Counted from the first letter of the stretch, positions 33,497 to 44,949 are shown. The stretch is 64,000 nt of DNA from Harmothoe impar (GCA_947462335.1 OX381721.1:32664303-32728302), one strand, 5' to 3'. Translations and numbers: made by a program. Notes: generated by a model from the sequence alone, not told the origin.

Positions 33497-33792
33497 AGGC
33501 CACTCAAAAAACAGTTGTTTCTCATCACCGTGTGCATCATAAAAATCATGATTTGAAGAAAACCTAAAAATGTTTGTTTTTTGTGGAAAATATCGGAGAA
33601 ATATAGGCAATTTGGTATAAAGCTTATGTTGTCAGTAATGCAGTCAGCTAAGAATAAGTTGCATTATGATAACTTGTGCTGATAAATAAACTCTGAATTA
33701 CTAAAGTGTGAAAATTTAAAAATAGTATATGAACCACCCTAGTCATATTTTTCACTGCTTGGTGATGAGAAACTACATTTTTTGAGTGGCCT
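33497..33792. repeat. Family A fold-back, copy 3
   Basis: AGGCCACTCAAAAAACAGTTGTTTCTCATCACCG at the left; GGTGATGAGAAAC.ACATTTTTTGAGTGGCCT at the right. Confidence 0.93.
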
Positions 33793-34059
33793 AGACAACA
33801 GTTTGGGAGAAGCATAAAAAACTGAAGGATAATATCTCCCAAGGTATACCTTATAGATCCTATTTCATTAGACAAAGCCCAAGGTTCAATAAGTGAAATG
33901 ACGCTCAGGTTCTGGATTTCTTCAAACTCATTCATATGTATGTACACATGCCATTTTATAGATGCTCATATATAGTGGTATGTATATGATTTTGTTATTT
34001 GCTTGCACTTCTACAAAAAACACACTTGTGAGCTACTCACTGATATTATTTGGCTCCCT

Positions 34060-34320
34060 ACAACCAATCGATCGGTCACTATAGCCTAACCCTATACGAC
34101 CAACCAAGCTTAGTTAACATTGTCAGGTTGGTCAGTACTGACCAACTCACCTTAGTCTTCTCCTTTTCAATGAGTTTTAGGCTTAGTTCTTTTGAGTAAG
34201 GCATTAGTCATATGTTGTTATGCCTCAGTGAGTTTTAGAATAGCACTTGGGCATGCCTGACCAATGTCTCTATGACCTATAATCTGGGATAGCCACTTCG
34301 GACTAAGGGCCGGGGCATTT
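34060..34320. repeat. Dispersed repeat, copy 2 (see 1930-2200)
   Basis: GAGTAAGGCATTAGTCATATGTTGTTATGCCT..GCCTGACCAATGT..CTGGGATAGCCACTTCGGACTA matches the copy at 2085-2195. Confidence 0.7.
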
Positions 34321-34634
34321 AGACGTTCTGTGTGCTAACCTACCCTTGGATGGTTAAGGTAGGGTAGGGAGCATGGCGGCGCACACCGATTCCAGCAATG
34401 GAGGAGGGTCTTGGAGCCACCTCTACCTAAGAGCTATCTGTTGGTTTGACTCCCCCCACTCCCCACCTTCCCCCTCCCCCAAGTACATCTACCCAGAGTG
34501 GGTAAAGTTCCCGTGCGTCACTGCCTAAGTGAATTGGTCTCCTCACGACTCGAGTGGGGAGTCTAGGAAACGCCACATCATGGCATCACCTCCACCGCTG
34601 CCTCCTGCTCTGACTCCTGAAGGCAGCGGGAGGA

Positions 34635-34860
34635 TTCAATGTGCTATTTGTCTTCTTGATGCATTGATGCAGCTCTGTGGATTTATTCCCCAGTGCTGCA
34701 TGCATGCATCATGCCGATACTCTGGGAATGATACACTCCCAAAGGGTCAGAAATGTGATTCGCTGTATTTCCGGCTCGGTATGTGTCGCTTCTGTGCCTC
34801 AGGGTGACTAATGTTACTTTGAAGAAGCCTGTCATCCTTAGAGTGATTCATTTCTTTGCT
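34635..34860. repeat. Family C fragment
   Basis: TTGATGCATTGATGCAGC, GTGCTGCATGCATGCATCATGCC, GATACACTCCCAAAGGGTC. A further trace (GGGTGGCA..TGATTTAATGCATTGTGC) lies at ~34902-34932. Confidence 0.75.
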
Positions 34861-35499
34861 AAAAACGTGTACACTCTTTCATGTTTGTTTTCTGTATGAT
34901 AAGGGTGGCACAGTGATTTAATGCATTGTGCTCTTTGTCGTCAAGAAGTATAATTACAACCCCAGGGAGTAACTGGCAGCACAAAGGGAATCTACTACAT
35001 ATAGGTGAATGTAGGGAGTGGTCATTATTCCACAAGCAAAATAATCTGAGCGGAATTGTCGCCATGGCAACAACACTGGTACAGGTGCATTCTCAAGTGA
35101 GTTTTACTCTGTTCTTATCCTAAAGTGATGACTGTCAAACAGTAGAGTGTGGTGGCGCTCCTATAATTTGTGGTCTACCGAATAGACTATTTTTATAACC
35201 CTATACGTTGACATTGGCTGTCACAATCCTTCCTACAAGGTCATCGCCCCCGCGGCAAAGACCGACTGCAGTGAGGTCTCACAATGCTTTGTTTTATACC
35301 TTGTTTTAGTGTACTCGGTAGCGGCGGCACTTACTAAGGGGCTGCCGCATATTTGCATTGACAAGCCTCTCCTCAGCACCAGGGTACTTAGTGTGTAGAA
35401 TAAGACACTGTAGTGAGACCTGAAGGTCCCTGTACTGTGGTAGTGTGAGCTTCACTCACCAGGGTGCACTGCTGTTAGGTATGTAAGGTTAACCTGAAG

Positions 35500-35810
35500 T
35501 CCCCCCGTCCCCCCGTCCCCCCTTCCCCCCGTCCCCCCTTCCCCCTGTCCCCCCTTCCCCCGTCCCCCCGTCCCCCCTTCCCGTCCCCCCGTCCCCCCGT
35601 CCCCCCGTCCCCCCGTCCCCCCGTCCCCCTGTCCCCCCGTGCCCCCTTCCCCCTGTCCCCCCTTCCCCCGTCCCCCCGTCCCCCCGTCCCGTCCCCCCGT
35701 CCCCCCGTCCCCCCATCCCCCTGTCCCCCCGTCCCCCCGTCCCCCTGTCCCCCCATCCCCCTGTCCCCCCGTGCCCCCTTCCCCCTGTTCCCCCGTCACA
35801 CCATCCCCCC
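35500..35810. repeat. ~8-bp C-rich minisatellite, (CCCCCCGT)n
   Basis: About 37 units of CCCCCCGT with CCCCCCTT, CCCCCTGT and CCCCCCAT variants. The minus strand is a run of G5-G6 tracts separated by 2-3 bases, strongly prone to G-quadruplexes. ORFs rich in Gly-Gly-Thr-Gly on the minus strand and Pro-rich on the plus are artefacts of the array. Confidence 0.97.
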
Positions 35811-36330
35811 CTTATCACTTAGAACCCTTTTCACCTACAGTCCAAGAAGGACCAGCATGTAAACGCCTGGTAAAAGGTCATAGACAATCTAGTGATAGTC
35901 TGTTGCTAATGTGCCAACGTCCATATTATGTAGTTTAGAGCATTACATATATATATAGAAGTGAATTCAAATTCATATATACCGCATTGTACATATAGCT
36001 ATACACCGTTAGGTACAAAAAAAGAGCGCCACTCCTTTGTTGGAATGCAGATATCTTGATGACCACCACCTGGAGGTAGACCTGGTCACACTAGGCCCTC
36101 TATACACACCACAGCAGCAGCAGCCAGAGTCAGCCACATTCAGACAACAGGCTCCATCTCTCTAATTACATATACACAGGAAATGCAATCAAGATAAAAC
36201 ATGAGTCTATTTGAATTTCAGAGACATTACACTCATTCTGAAATCATTGAGGACAGGAACCTATAAATATCTGATGCATTCAGCTAATTAACAAACAAGA
36301 GCCTTGACGACTCGTGGTATAGCGCTATTT
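35811..36330. other. No gene recognised
   Basis: Contains a short ATATAT run at ~35945 and a CAG/CAC-rich patch near 36105-36140. Confidence 0.35.
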
Positions 36331-36685
36331 CGGGTAGCTCCAAGTGCGCGGCCATGTTAGTTCTGTCCACGAAATATGCCGGGAAAATTCTGAAATGCAA
36401 CTGTGCGGTGACGCGGTGGATGAGTATGGAACTATGCTGATCCCGGGCGCTAGAGCGTCCTAAAAAGGGGGCGTGGCATATATACCAAGCAATATATGCA
36501 TATGACCGCTGGAGGCTCCTATATAGATAATAGGGATAATTTGGGTAGCTCGAAGTCGCGGCCATGTTAGTTCTGTCCAAGGAATATCCCGAGAGATTTA
36601 GCCTGCTACCACATGCCCACAGACCATAGTTGCCAGGAACAAGCTACGTTCCGAGAGCAGAACCTAGATCTCTTGAGAACATCGT
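36331..36685. repeat. Family L repeat, duplicated
   Basis: GGGTAGCTC.AAGT..GCGGCCATGTTAGTTCTGTCCA occurs at ~36332-36370 and again at ~36543-36580. CAAGCTACGTTCCGAGAGCAGAACC follows at ~36641. Confidence 0.8.
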
Positions 36686-37880
36686 GCAAAGTGCTAATCA
36701 TGAGAAGAAGTCCACTCCCGTTTCTTTGTTATTGTCCCAGTCCCTGTGTGGCAACTTAGATGGGCTTTGTATTGGAACAGGAATACAAGACAGCTATTTC
36801 AAGTTCAAATTGGGAAAACCTAGACAGAAACTCTACTATATGTGTCTCAATCTATCTAAACTGTCTAGAACTGTCTAGATTTTCCTATAGGAATGAGGAA
36901 ATCTGCTTAAACTTACCAGAATATCCTTAAACCTAGCCAAATCTACCACATTTTACCCTAAATCACACATATCTGATTCGATTTATCTGATGTACATTCG
37001 TCGTTGTAGCATAGATTGCGATGCCGTATCCTTTATTCCCTGTAAATATGGTATGGTGTTATGTAGGGACCCAGTGTAATCAGAGGGCCTGAAGATACCA
37101 AACTTAAGCTAAAACTTAGTTTTGAAAGATACATGTGACCCTCTGTTTAACATATTTTCATGGACCCTAATACGTTTCTGCAGAAGTCACCTACTCTGTG
37201 AACTGCTTAGCTGACTTTCGTATATTAGGGTGTGCTCAACGGTGGAGGTGGGGGGGGGGAGGTAAAGATGTTACCCTGATTTTCGATCCAAGAGATAGGG
37301 TTGGGCGGCAAAAATATCTCTCTTGCAGGGGAAGACGGGATGTGTGAATATTTTTTTCAGGCCCATAAAATATCGCCACCCCCTGTTGTTAAAGCTTGAC
37401 CGTCATGGTTGAAGTAAGGCCAAAAGCACTTTTGGATATAGTTCAGTTTTGATTCACAAGAGGGCTCTTAAGGGCTGGGAGATCCTACAGGTACAAGATA
37501 GGGTGAATATGTTGTAGCTGGACAATGCTCTTTGTCCCCTGTCCAAACACTGCTGCACTGTGGTGGAACTGTTATTTTAGTCTATATATGGAAAATACTG
37601 AACTTATTCCCTGACATCCCAGCTTTAAGAATGAGTACTTCCTAAGGTAAAGCTCTTCCATCGCACCACAGCATCCCCCTGACTCATCAACCCTTGATGG
37701 TAGCTTAGTCCTTATCATCTGTTATCTGGTGTGCCCATTGTTGTAGTGAAAGGACCCCAAATGAGCCTCTTCTAGGTCTACCTCTTTACATCATAAAGGC
37801 CCCACTCATCATGAAGGGCGCCACACAGCGGACTAGATGGACAATGTATTGTGTTCCTACGTAGCATATAGCACAGTGGT
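36686..37880. other. No gene recognised
   Basis: Unassigned sequence. CTGTCTAGA is repeated near 36858-36880; G-rich tract at ~37245-37262. Confidence 0.35.
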
Positions 37881-38110
37881 TCATTATGTTGTTTGGATGC
37901 GTCAAGGCAGGGCAGGGGAGTCACCTTCAGTCATGCCTTGGCGCATCATGCCGTACATCGGGAGCGCCTCTCATACCGTCATGATGTATTCATCATGATG
38001 CATTCCCCTTACACTAGCAAGATCTGTATTAAAGCAGAGAACACAGATTATAGTGCATCGACGCACTATGCAAGGGTTACTTAATGGGACAATACCAATA
38101 GGCATGCGGT
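37881..38110. repeat. Family C fragments
   Basis: TTGGCGCATCATGCCGTACATCGGGAG, GTCATGATGTATTCATCATGATGCATTCCCC and CATCGACGCACTATGCAAGGGTTACTTAA. Confidence 0.6.
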
Positions 38111-38189
38111 GTAGAAACTTGTAAACCATTGCAGAACTTTGTCCAGGTTGTTTTTGTAACAAGAGCACACAGGGAAGCCTCTACCCGTA

Positions 38190-38400
38190 ACACTTTAAGG
38201 GCCTCATACTATGTGATTTGTGCATGAATGCAGCCCAGATGAGTCTGCATTTACACATTATGCCACCCCTTCATAGCTTCATATCAAGAGTGTATCAATT
38301 CCATACAGCTGACATGATGCATGAATTCAGTCAACAGGTCTGCATTAATATATCATGACGACAGAAGGCATAATGAGACGAATATGTAGTAGTTATAGGA
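38190..38400. repeat. Family C fragment
   Basis: ACACTTTAAGGGCCTCATACTATG, GCATGAATGCAGCCCAGATGAGT, TGACATGATGCATGAATTCAGTC, TATCATGACGACAGAAGGCATAATG. Confidence 0.75.
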
Positions 38401-38539
38401 CGTGTACCAATCTATACGCGAAATACAGTAAAGGAGCCTTATAGGCCTATAACTACTTTATACCACTAGCTGTATGCAATATACAAGAGGTATGAAATGC
38501 TTTGTTCTCCATGCCCGCTGTGGTATATAAAGGGTTAAG

Positions 38540-39430
38540 CCCATGGTGCCGCCCACACATTATTAGCCGTAGATGATGATTGTCCCTGTCACTTTGTGTC
38601 CACAGCGGTTAAAGGCCAGCGACTGTGACTGACAGAGTCTGTACATTGAGTCTCAGTGACGAGCGCCTACTGCGACCTTACTGGGTACCTGGCTGGGCTG
38701 TCCACACCAATATGGAACGTAGGTGCAAATTTATCCCGGTGGTGGCGCCACTGTATTATGGGTCCTTCTACGACGTCACAAATTACACGTCGTACTGCGG
38801 TGAAATTGGCGCCAAAATGTTGTGCGAAATATTATTAAACTTGACCAGAAATATGCCTCTTCAAAGGCGTATTCCATAGCATTGCTACACTGCCAACAAC
38901 CAAGTTCGCTGTAATATCCATGGCTACACTAGTCATGGCAACGGGATACACCGTAGCCATCCAATTTTGATACAATTGTAGGTCATGACGTCTTGGACTT
39001 GACGTTATGCTGACCTATATTTTAAACCACATGACGGGAAAATCCATGCGTGCAGCCAGGCGTGGTGTAGGCGCATATAACGTCAGGCTGAGAGAAGGTA
39101 GGTGTATTTGTAAATCTACATTCTTATCCCTCTGAGACGCAATTTAATTATTTTCCCCTAGGCCTAGGATCCTTGGTGTTGTGTGTGTGAGGGGAGGGCT
39201 TTTCCTTACCAAATCAATAGGTCTAGTTTTAGAACTTGACGGGTCAGGCTGCTGGTGTCAGTGGTGACACACTGATAGACTGACAGACTGGCAGTGTCAC
39301 GGAGGTGGCCAGTTCGCCAAGTCGTATCTATAAAACCTTTCAAGTTTCATGTCCAATATCGAATTTAAGATATACCCTATCCTATGCCATGTCAATCAGT
39401 TTTCTCTCATGTCACCGCGAAGGCCATGTT
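38540..39430. other. No gene recognised
   Basis: About 0.9 kb, partly CpG-bearing (GGTGGCGCCACTG at ~38741, GACGTCACAAATTACACGTCG at ~38771). No exon could be supported. Confidence 0.35.
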
Positions 39431-39439
39431 GCAATGTCG

Positions 39440-39485
39440 AATTTAGCCATCCACCCCCATACCAATGGGGGTGGATGGCTAAATT
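39440..39485. repeat. Perfect 21-bp hairpin with 4-base loop
   Basis: Bases 39440-39460 are the exact reverse complement of 39465-39485, loop ACCA. The stem contains AGCCATCCACCCCCAT. There is no mismatch, unlike the decayed fold-backs around it. Confidence 0.95.
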
Positions 39486-39486
39486 A

Positions 39487-39612
39487 CAGTTTAGAAGCAG
39501 CCTTTTCATTATTATGCATAAAGGCATAATGACGTGTACATAGGGCTAAATGAGATCCTGATATATGTAGCCGTATTCAACGTAATAAGTGTCCAGGTTT
39601 TTAGTACCTGAG
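39487..39612. repeat. Distant inverted repeat, arm 1 (partner 42480-42596)
   Basis: TTAGAAGCAGCCTTTTCAT..ATGCATAAAGGCATAATGACGTGTACATAGGGCTAAATGAGATCCTGATATATG..GTATTCAACGTAATAAG is the reverse complement of 42480-42596. Confidence 0.92.
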
Positions 39613-39689
39613 AGTTTAAATGACACTGGCAACCGTGACACAGTAGGCCCATGCCCGTAGGTCTATGTATATACGCACCAAGTCCAAGG

Positions 39690-40253
39690 GGGGGGGGGGG
39701 GGGCGGGGTGGTCTATAGCCAATTTAGCATGCTCTTCATGTATGCATTTTTACTATAGGCCCCCTATTTGGAGAAAATTAGGCCTATCTAATTATGTTAT
39801 TGTGAATCAAGTTAACTTCAATTGAGGGAGTGGACATTATTCATCAAGGGGGGGGGGGGGGGGGGGGGGGGGGTGGGGAGACAGGGTTGGTAAAAAAATT
39901 TGACCCCCCAAGAGTGGGGCAGAAAACTTTCACCCATTTTCAGCAAAATAGCCCATTCGTTGGCCACAGTTAACCGTCAGAATCGGCCAGTTTCCAGTGG
40001 TAAGCCAGTAATCTTCAAAGAAAGGGGGCGTTGAGGGGGGGGGGGGGGGCAGGTCCGTAAATGAGTATGACGGGGGGGGGGGGGGTCACCCTACTGCGTA
40101 CATAATGCAACATGCATAGGGGGTGGGGGGTCTATTTTCTGGGAAAAAATGCGAGCATACTTTATGGAAGCCCCTCTTTCAAATATCAACAGACACAGAC
40201 ATTTTTATAAGGCCCTAGTCCGGGGCCCTAGTTTGTTCCATGCATAAAAGAAA
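39690..40253. repeat. Poly-G tracts and family B remnants
   Basis: G-runs at ~39688-39702, ~39847-39872 (about 25 G), ~40035-40050 and ~40073-40085. GAGGGAGTGGACATTATTCATCAAG at ~39823 is a family B end. Run lengths in such tracts are unreliable in assemblies. Confidence 0.75.
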
Positions 40254-40515
40254 AGGGAGTGTTAACTTATCAATTATGTGTGGGGTGGTCGAGATTTCGC
40301 TCGGAGGTGGAAATATTTTTAAGCCCCCCCCCCTTTGAACTATAGTACCATGCAGGCTTTTTTGCTAGAAAGGCGCAAAATTTTTATGCCCCCCGCCTAA
40401 AGAGGGAGCATAATTTTTCATGCCCCCCCCCCCCTTTAGGAGGGGCGAAAATGTTTACGCCCCCCTCCCCCCAAACAAACCACCCCCTGGTAACTGATTA
40501 ATGAACACTCTCCTA
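40254..40515. repeat. Family B G/C-tract fold-back
   Basis: GGGAGTGTTAACTTATCAATTATGTG to TAACTGATTAATGAACACTCTCC. The centre is CCCCTTTGAACTATAGTACCATGCAGGCTTTTTTGCTAGAAAGG, shared with 41061-41394. Confidence 0.9.
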
Positions 40516-41060
40516 AGAAATGACATGGTGACACACTCAAGAATCTGAGGCATCACAGTCCTATGTAGAGAGGCATCACAGTTCTGCGCAACGGTCACAT
40601 GGGGCATAGGGCATTTCTTCAATTTGACATGGGACATGAGGCTTCCAAAATGATTGTTGGAGAGTGCAGCAGTGTACTGAAATACACTAGCACATTACAC
40701 AATTCCAAGTCTAGAAAATCTTTTCAGAGTTCTCAGGTTTTCTTTTTTTGTTTTTTTTTTAAATTTCACATTCACAATGAGGAAAATGTTTCCCCTCTAG
40801 GCCTTTGTTATGGGGGGGGGGGGATCTGATCAGACTAGAACAGATAGCTACGTCACTGAGAGCCTGCTTTTCATTATGCCCCTACTATATCTACAAGCCA
40901 CCCCCGACCAAGTTGGCAATAAATGACTCACCCCTGAATACCAAACCGAAATCATAGACCTAAATGTTTCAAGGGTAAGATGCCCCTGTACCCCGTCAAA
41001 CATTCCTGTATGAAGTGAATCAGCTTTATACACTCTTGGTGTGTGATAGCGGTAGAGTCA

Positions 41061-41394
41061 TTAGGGAGTGTTCATTTATTAATTACCAGGGGGGGTGGTT
41101 AGATTTTGTGTGGAGGGGCGAAATTTTTTTACGCCCCCCCCCCCCTCGTAAGTGCGTGTAACGTTTCGTGCCTCCCCTCGGCGAAGGCGGCGAAAAATTT
41201 TCGCCCCCCCCCCTTTGAACTATAGTAACGCGCAGGATTTTTTGCTAGAAAGGGGCTTAAATTTTTACGCCCCCCCCTCAAGAGGGGGCAGAATTTTTTA
41301 TGCCCCCCCCCCCTCAGGAGGGGTCTGAAATTTTTACGCCCCCCGCCCCCAAACCCACCACCCCCCCTGTAAATAATAAATAAACACTCCCTTA
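41061..41394. repeat. Family B G/C-tract fold-back
   Basis: TTAGGGAGTGTTCATTTATTAATTACC at the left and AATAATAAATAAACACTCCCTTA at the right. The centre is CCTTTGAACTATAGTAACGCGCAGG. Confidence 0.93.
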
Positions 41395-41570
41395 TGGCTC
41401 AACTTGTGAAAAATGATGTACACAGAATCCACTACTATGAGCCTTCGCCGACTTGTCACCACCCCCCAGTATTTCATATCAGAGTTGTTCCTAATAGATA
41501 TCAGGTTTTAGTGATGTTGAGATTTCAATACTTTAAAATCGCCTTAAGAAAGAGGTATATATACATATAC

Positions 41571-41660
41571 CGTAAATTCCAGTGCGAGTTATGCTCGAAC
41601 CAAATTCTAGGTGCGGGTAATGCAAAGGGGTTTTGATGGTATAATACAATACTGGAAATT
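41571..41660. repeat. Family N/F trace
   Basis: TACCGTAAATTCCAGTGCGAGTTATGCTCGAACC..GTGCGGGTAATGC resembles the ends of families F and N. Confidence 0.45.
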
Positions 41661-41828
41661 TCATTTGTTGATACTTCTTTCTTTAATTGTAGGTGCTGAG
41701 AAACCTGTCTTCTCTTCCCATATGCCAAATGTTGGATGGTGCCGCAATCGAACATCCCTGCTCAGTCACCGTGGGTTTTTTTATATTTGAGAATGGCATG
41801 TTGATTTGAGAATGGCATGTTGCTAAAA

Positions 41829-41958
41829 GATTGTCGTCATGATACACCAATGCCCCCCCCCCCCCCCCAGTGTGTACCTCACTGGTGCTGCATACATGCA
41901 TCATGGCGATAAAGGGCATCATGCTTTAAGGCATCATGCCGTCCTTAAAGGGTTAAGG
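41829..41958. repeat. Family C fragment with a C-tract insertion
   Basis: TTGTCGTCATGATACACCAATGC, then C18, TGGTGCTGCATACATGCATCATGGCGATAAAGGGCAT and ends GTCCTTAAAGGGTTAA. Confidence 0.85.
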
Positions 41959-42328
41959 GATTTGTTGTTTATTGCTCTTAGTGGACTGTGCTAAAAGCGG
42001 AAATCTCCTGGTGAATGTCAGTGGACATCTTGCATTTACAGAGTGTAACTGTGACTTGGTTTAAAATACATGCAATTCTATTAAATGGCTGTTTTCTGTT
42101 GTTTCTTCCACATCGTAGCATCTAACTTCTGTTCCAATATTTAATAAAAAGGAAAAGAAAAAATATGGACAGTACTTAGAGAGTGCTGATTATTAAATTA
42201 AAGAGGAACTTCAAGTTCAAATAATTTATTCAATAAAATCCAACGGTATTGTACAGTCATATACACATATGCATATTTACAAGTATGAATCAACCCTGTA
42301 TTTTACAATTTATGATATAAATAATGAA

Positions 42329-42514
42329 TACCGTATTCGATGTAATAAGCGCCCTCCCCTTAATAAGCGCCTCCCCCCTCTTTTTGAGGCATTTTGAGTT
42401 TAGAACACAGGGTCAGAATTCACGATTTCGGGGACATTTAAACTCTTAGGTACTGAAAACCTCATAAAAAAGATTTTATAAGCGCCCTGGGCGCTTATTA
42501 CGTTGAATACGGTA
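42329..42514. repeat. Family D fold-back (TACCGTATTCGAYGTAATAAGCGC ends)
   Basis: Left TACCGTATTCGATGTAATAAGCGC, right GCGCTTATTACGTTGAATACGGTA. A half copy is at ~39570-39612 and a minimal palindromic copy at 60074-60113. Confidence 0.93.
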
Positions 42515-42596
42515 CATATATCAGGATCTCATTTAGCCCTATGTACACGTCATTATGCCTTTATGCATAATTATGAAAAGGCTGCTTCTAAACTAG
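42480..42596. repeat. Distant inverted repeat, arm 2 (partner 39487-39612)
   Basis: Overlaps the right end of the family D fold-back and continues ~80 bases beyond it through ATCTCATTTAGCCCTATGTACACGTCATTATGCC, so the shared unit is larger than the fold-back. Confidence 0.92.
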
Positions 42597-43074
42597 CGTT
42601 TGTTTGTGTCGGCCACCTAATAGTTCCATCAATACCCAGTCCCATTTATATAAAACAAGCACAGATATATCAATATAAATGATTACAATTGTTACCAATT
42701 AATAAATATGTTCTTTAAACGTGTAATAAACGATACTTTGTCCTTTATAATATTGTTATAGTATTGTAGCGTTTTCTCCGATCGTATAGTGGGGGGGGAG
42801 GGGTTGACTTCTCGTTGTGTTCTCTAAAGTCAAAAGAGGTGTGTTCGAGACACGGGGGTTCGGACCACTAGGATGGCGTTAACACTAGGTAAGGACACAT
42901 GACAACAAGTAAAATTACAGTTCAAATGCTCTTTTATTCTAGACATAATAATATAGTTGTATGAAGGATAAGTAGATGTCTATCGGCACGCGGTAGGCCT
43001 AATATAAATGCTCGGCGACGTTCGGTTGAATAAATCTAGGGGCCAGGATTTAAGACTAAGCCCAAGTTCTATCT

Positions 43075-43200
43075 CTAAGTGTGCAGGAGGGCCAGGACTC
43101 CGCTAAGCCCGAGGTCTACAATAAAGTTAAGTGACGAATACATTGGGCCAGGACTCCGCTAAGCCCACGGTTCTACGATAAAGTGACGAATATGCTCGGT
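43075..43200. repeat. Two-copy ~60-bp tandem duplication
   Basis: GGGCCAGGACTCCGCTAAGCCC occurs at ~43089 and ~43145, each followed by TCTAC.ATAAAGT..GTGACGAATA. Confidence 0.85.
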
Positions 43201-43419
43201 TTCCTGGGTAAAACTCGGTACGTCTGTGGATCGAGGTTTCTAAGTGTCGGTGATGGGGGGGGGCGCCAGTGAATTCTTGATCTAAAGTTGGTTTGAAGGT
43301 TCTCTGAAATAAAGTTCCATGGTTTTAGAGTTGGCTAAAGATGGGTTTCCGAAGGTTCCTAGGTCTTGAAAGTGCAGGTCTAAAGGGGTCATCTTGAAGG
43401 TCTAAAAGTGCAGGAGTGC

Positions 43420-43480
43420 AGGTTGTTTGAAGATAGTGCAGGTGGTCTGAAGGTAGTGCAGGTGGTCTGAAGATAGTGAG
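43420..43480. repeat. ~23-bp tandem repeat (GTGCAGGTGGTCTGAAGATA)
   Basis: About 2.5 units of GTGCAGGT.GT.TGAAGATA. Confidence 0.85.
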
Positions 43481-43700
43481 CTGCTCCTGGGGTGTGGTGG
43501 GGTTGAGAGCCTGGTGGGTTCTGCCTGATTGGGGTGGGAGCCCTCCCTTTTATGCTACCAGGCTGGAATGATCACGTGACCAAGTCTCAGCCAATCAGAA
43601 TCCAGCCAATCAGGTTCCAGTATTTATAACTTCTCTATTATAAAATAATGGTAATATTTAGCAAATTGAAATTTGTGGCATGTTATTCTAGAGTGTCACA

Positions 43701-44216
43701 TTAGTGGGGAACAGCACTTGAATTGTGCAAATCTATAGAGAATAAGCTAGAATAGGAGTGAAAAGAACTAGGGTCTGGGGAAGGGCCAAAATGGCCCTTT
43801 CAGCCATTTTCTCAGTTCAGATCAGGGTCCTCTTATCTGCTAAAATACAGTGATTTAAACTATGATTTGGTCCACTAGCCTAGGTAGGCTAGTTTGGTGA
43901 AGGCCACTTCTAACTAGTGTGCCCCTTTAATTTGGGTGACTTTGTATATTTAAGCAGTAAATCAGAAAGCTTGTGTTGGTAAGGTTTGAGGCTAGTTGGC
44001 TGTCAGTCTACCAGAGCCCAGCATGGAGAAAACATGGAGGTTGGGGGTGCTGGTGATTTGCTCAAAATACACATAGAAAACAGCAGCATCCGGACTATTC
44101 CAAAGAGGAGTAGACAGCTAAAGGTCTTGTCTTTGGCACAGACTATAGTAGGTGAGGTGACGTTATCTCAATTTGCAGTTTGAATGGTGTTTGCAGGGCC
44201 ATGTCAGGGGCGATAA
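43701..44216. other. No feature recognised
   Basis: Unassigned; a GGGCCAAAATGGCCC inverted motif occurs at ~43783-43800. Confidence 0.35.
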
Positions 44217-44352
44217 TAGGTGCATTGGGGCCGCACAGGGCCGCGCAGGGCCGCAGTTCTCACGCTGGCCCCGGCTGCCGGCCCCGGCTGCCGGCCCCGG
44301 CTGCCGGTCCCGCCCGCCCGCCGCTGGCAGGGCCGAGGGGGGGGGGGGGGAG
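44217..44352. repeat. GC-rich short tandem repeats
   Basis: GCGCAGGGCCGCA units, then three copies of CCCCGGCTGCCGG (12-13 bp), then a G-tract. This is the most CpG-dense patch in the window. Confidence 0.9.
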
Positions 44353-44384
44353 TAGACGACGCGAAACGCTACAGTATTAAGTAA

Positions 44385-44768
44385 AGAACCAAAGTCGACA
44401 CAGTTTGGATCAAGTGTTACAGGTTGCGAATCAATAGGTTTATTCAGGAACCTAGACAGGCAAAGCTATAGCGGTGCGAACTCCCTATAGAGTTCGGAAC
44501 GGGTCAGTAGGCTTGCAGCCGATACGATCACGGGGCCTCTGTCCAAGCGTGGATCCAGAGTGACCGACGAGTCCTATCGGATGCTGGGTATATAGGCAGC
44601 CAGCCTGCACGCGCACACGCAGACCGGAAGCCTATAGCGACCTCTGTCCATACCCCAAGCCCGGGGCAGATGCTGCCACCTGCCATCGGGCTGAAGGGTT
44701 TGGACGGAGTTCGCAACACAGCATCCAACAGAACCCGTCATATAAACCCCGTATAACCCTAGCCCCTA
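44385..44768 (-). mobile_element. Candidate LTR fragment, minus orientation
   Basis: On the minus strand the segment starts TGTAGGGGCTAGGG (typical of gypsy-type LTRs), has a TATATAC box at ~44590, and TGAATAAACC (poly-A signal) at ~44440. The 3' boundary runs into the GC-rich repeat. No coding region is attached. Moderate to low certainty. Confidence 0.4.
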
Positions 44769-44949
44769 CAAATGTTTGTGAATATTTGCCTACATCTCAG
44801 TTATGTCATAAAAAATGGAGTAGCAAAGCTATCAAAAGTATAAGCCCAGCACAGGGCGACTCAGGGTTAATGGGGCAAAAGGGACTGATTGACATAGTGC
44901 CATAATTAAATTAATAAGTGTTTGTTTTTGTGCTTGTTTGTGCATCATT

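Larger units (their letters stand above)
42816..43700 (-). mobile_element. Candidate solo LTR or Pol II promoter unit, minus orientation
   Basis: Read on the minus strand: TGTGACACTCTAG start, two GATTGGCTG (CCAAT) boxes at ~43590-43612, CATAAAAGGG (TATA-like) at ~43550, AATAAAAGAGC (poly-A signal) at ~42933, and end ..GAGAACACA. This gives TG...CA ends and U3-R-U5-like order over ~885 bases. No flanking 5-bp duplication was found and no internal coding region, so a host promoter is an alternative. Confidence 0.4.

Noticed and set aside
35452..35938. Gly/Thr/Arg-rich (minus) and Pro-rich (plus) ORFs
   Set aside because: Translation of the C-rich minisatellite; open in several frames at once.
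39847..39872. Long poly-G as a biological signal
   Set aside because: Such homopolymers recur in family B elements and lengths are prone to sequencing error; kept only as repeat annotation.
42830..42870. GTGTTCGAGACAC as a tRNA B box
   Set aside because: No A box at the right distance and no cloverleaf.
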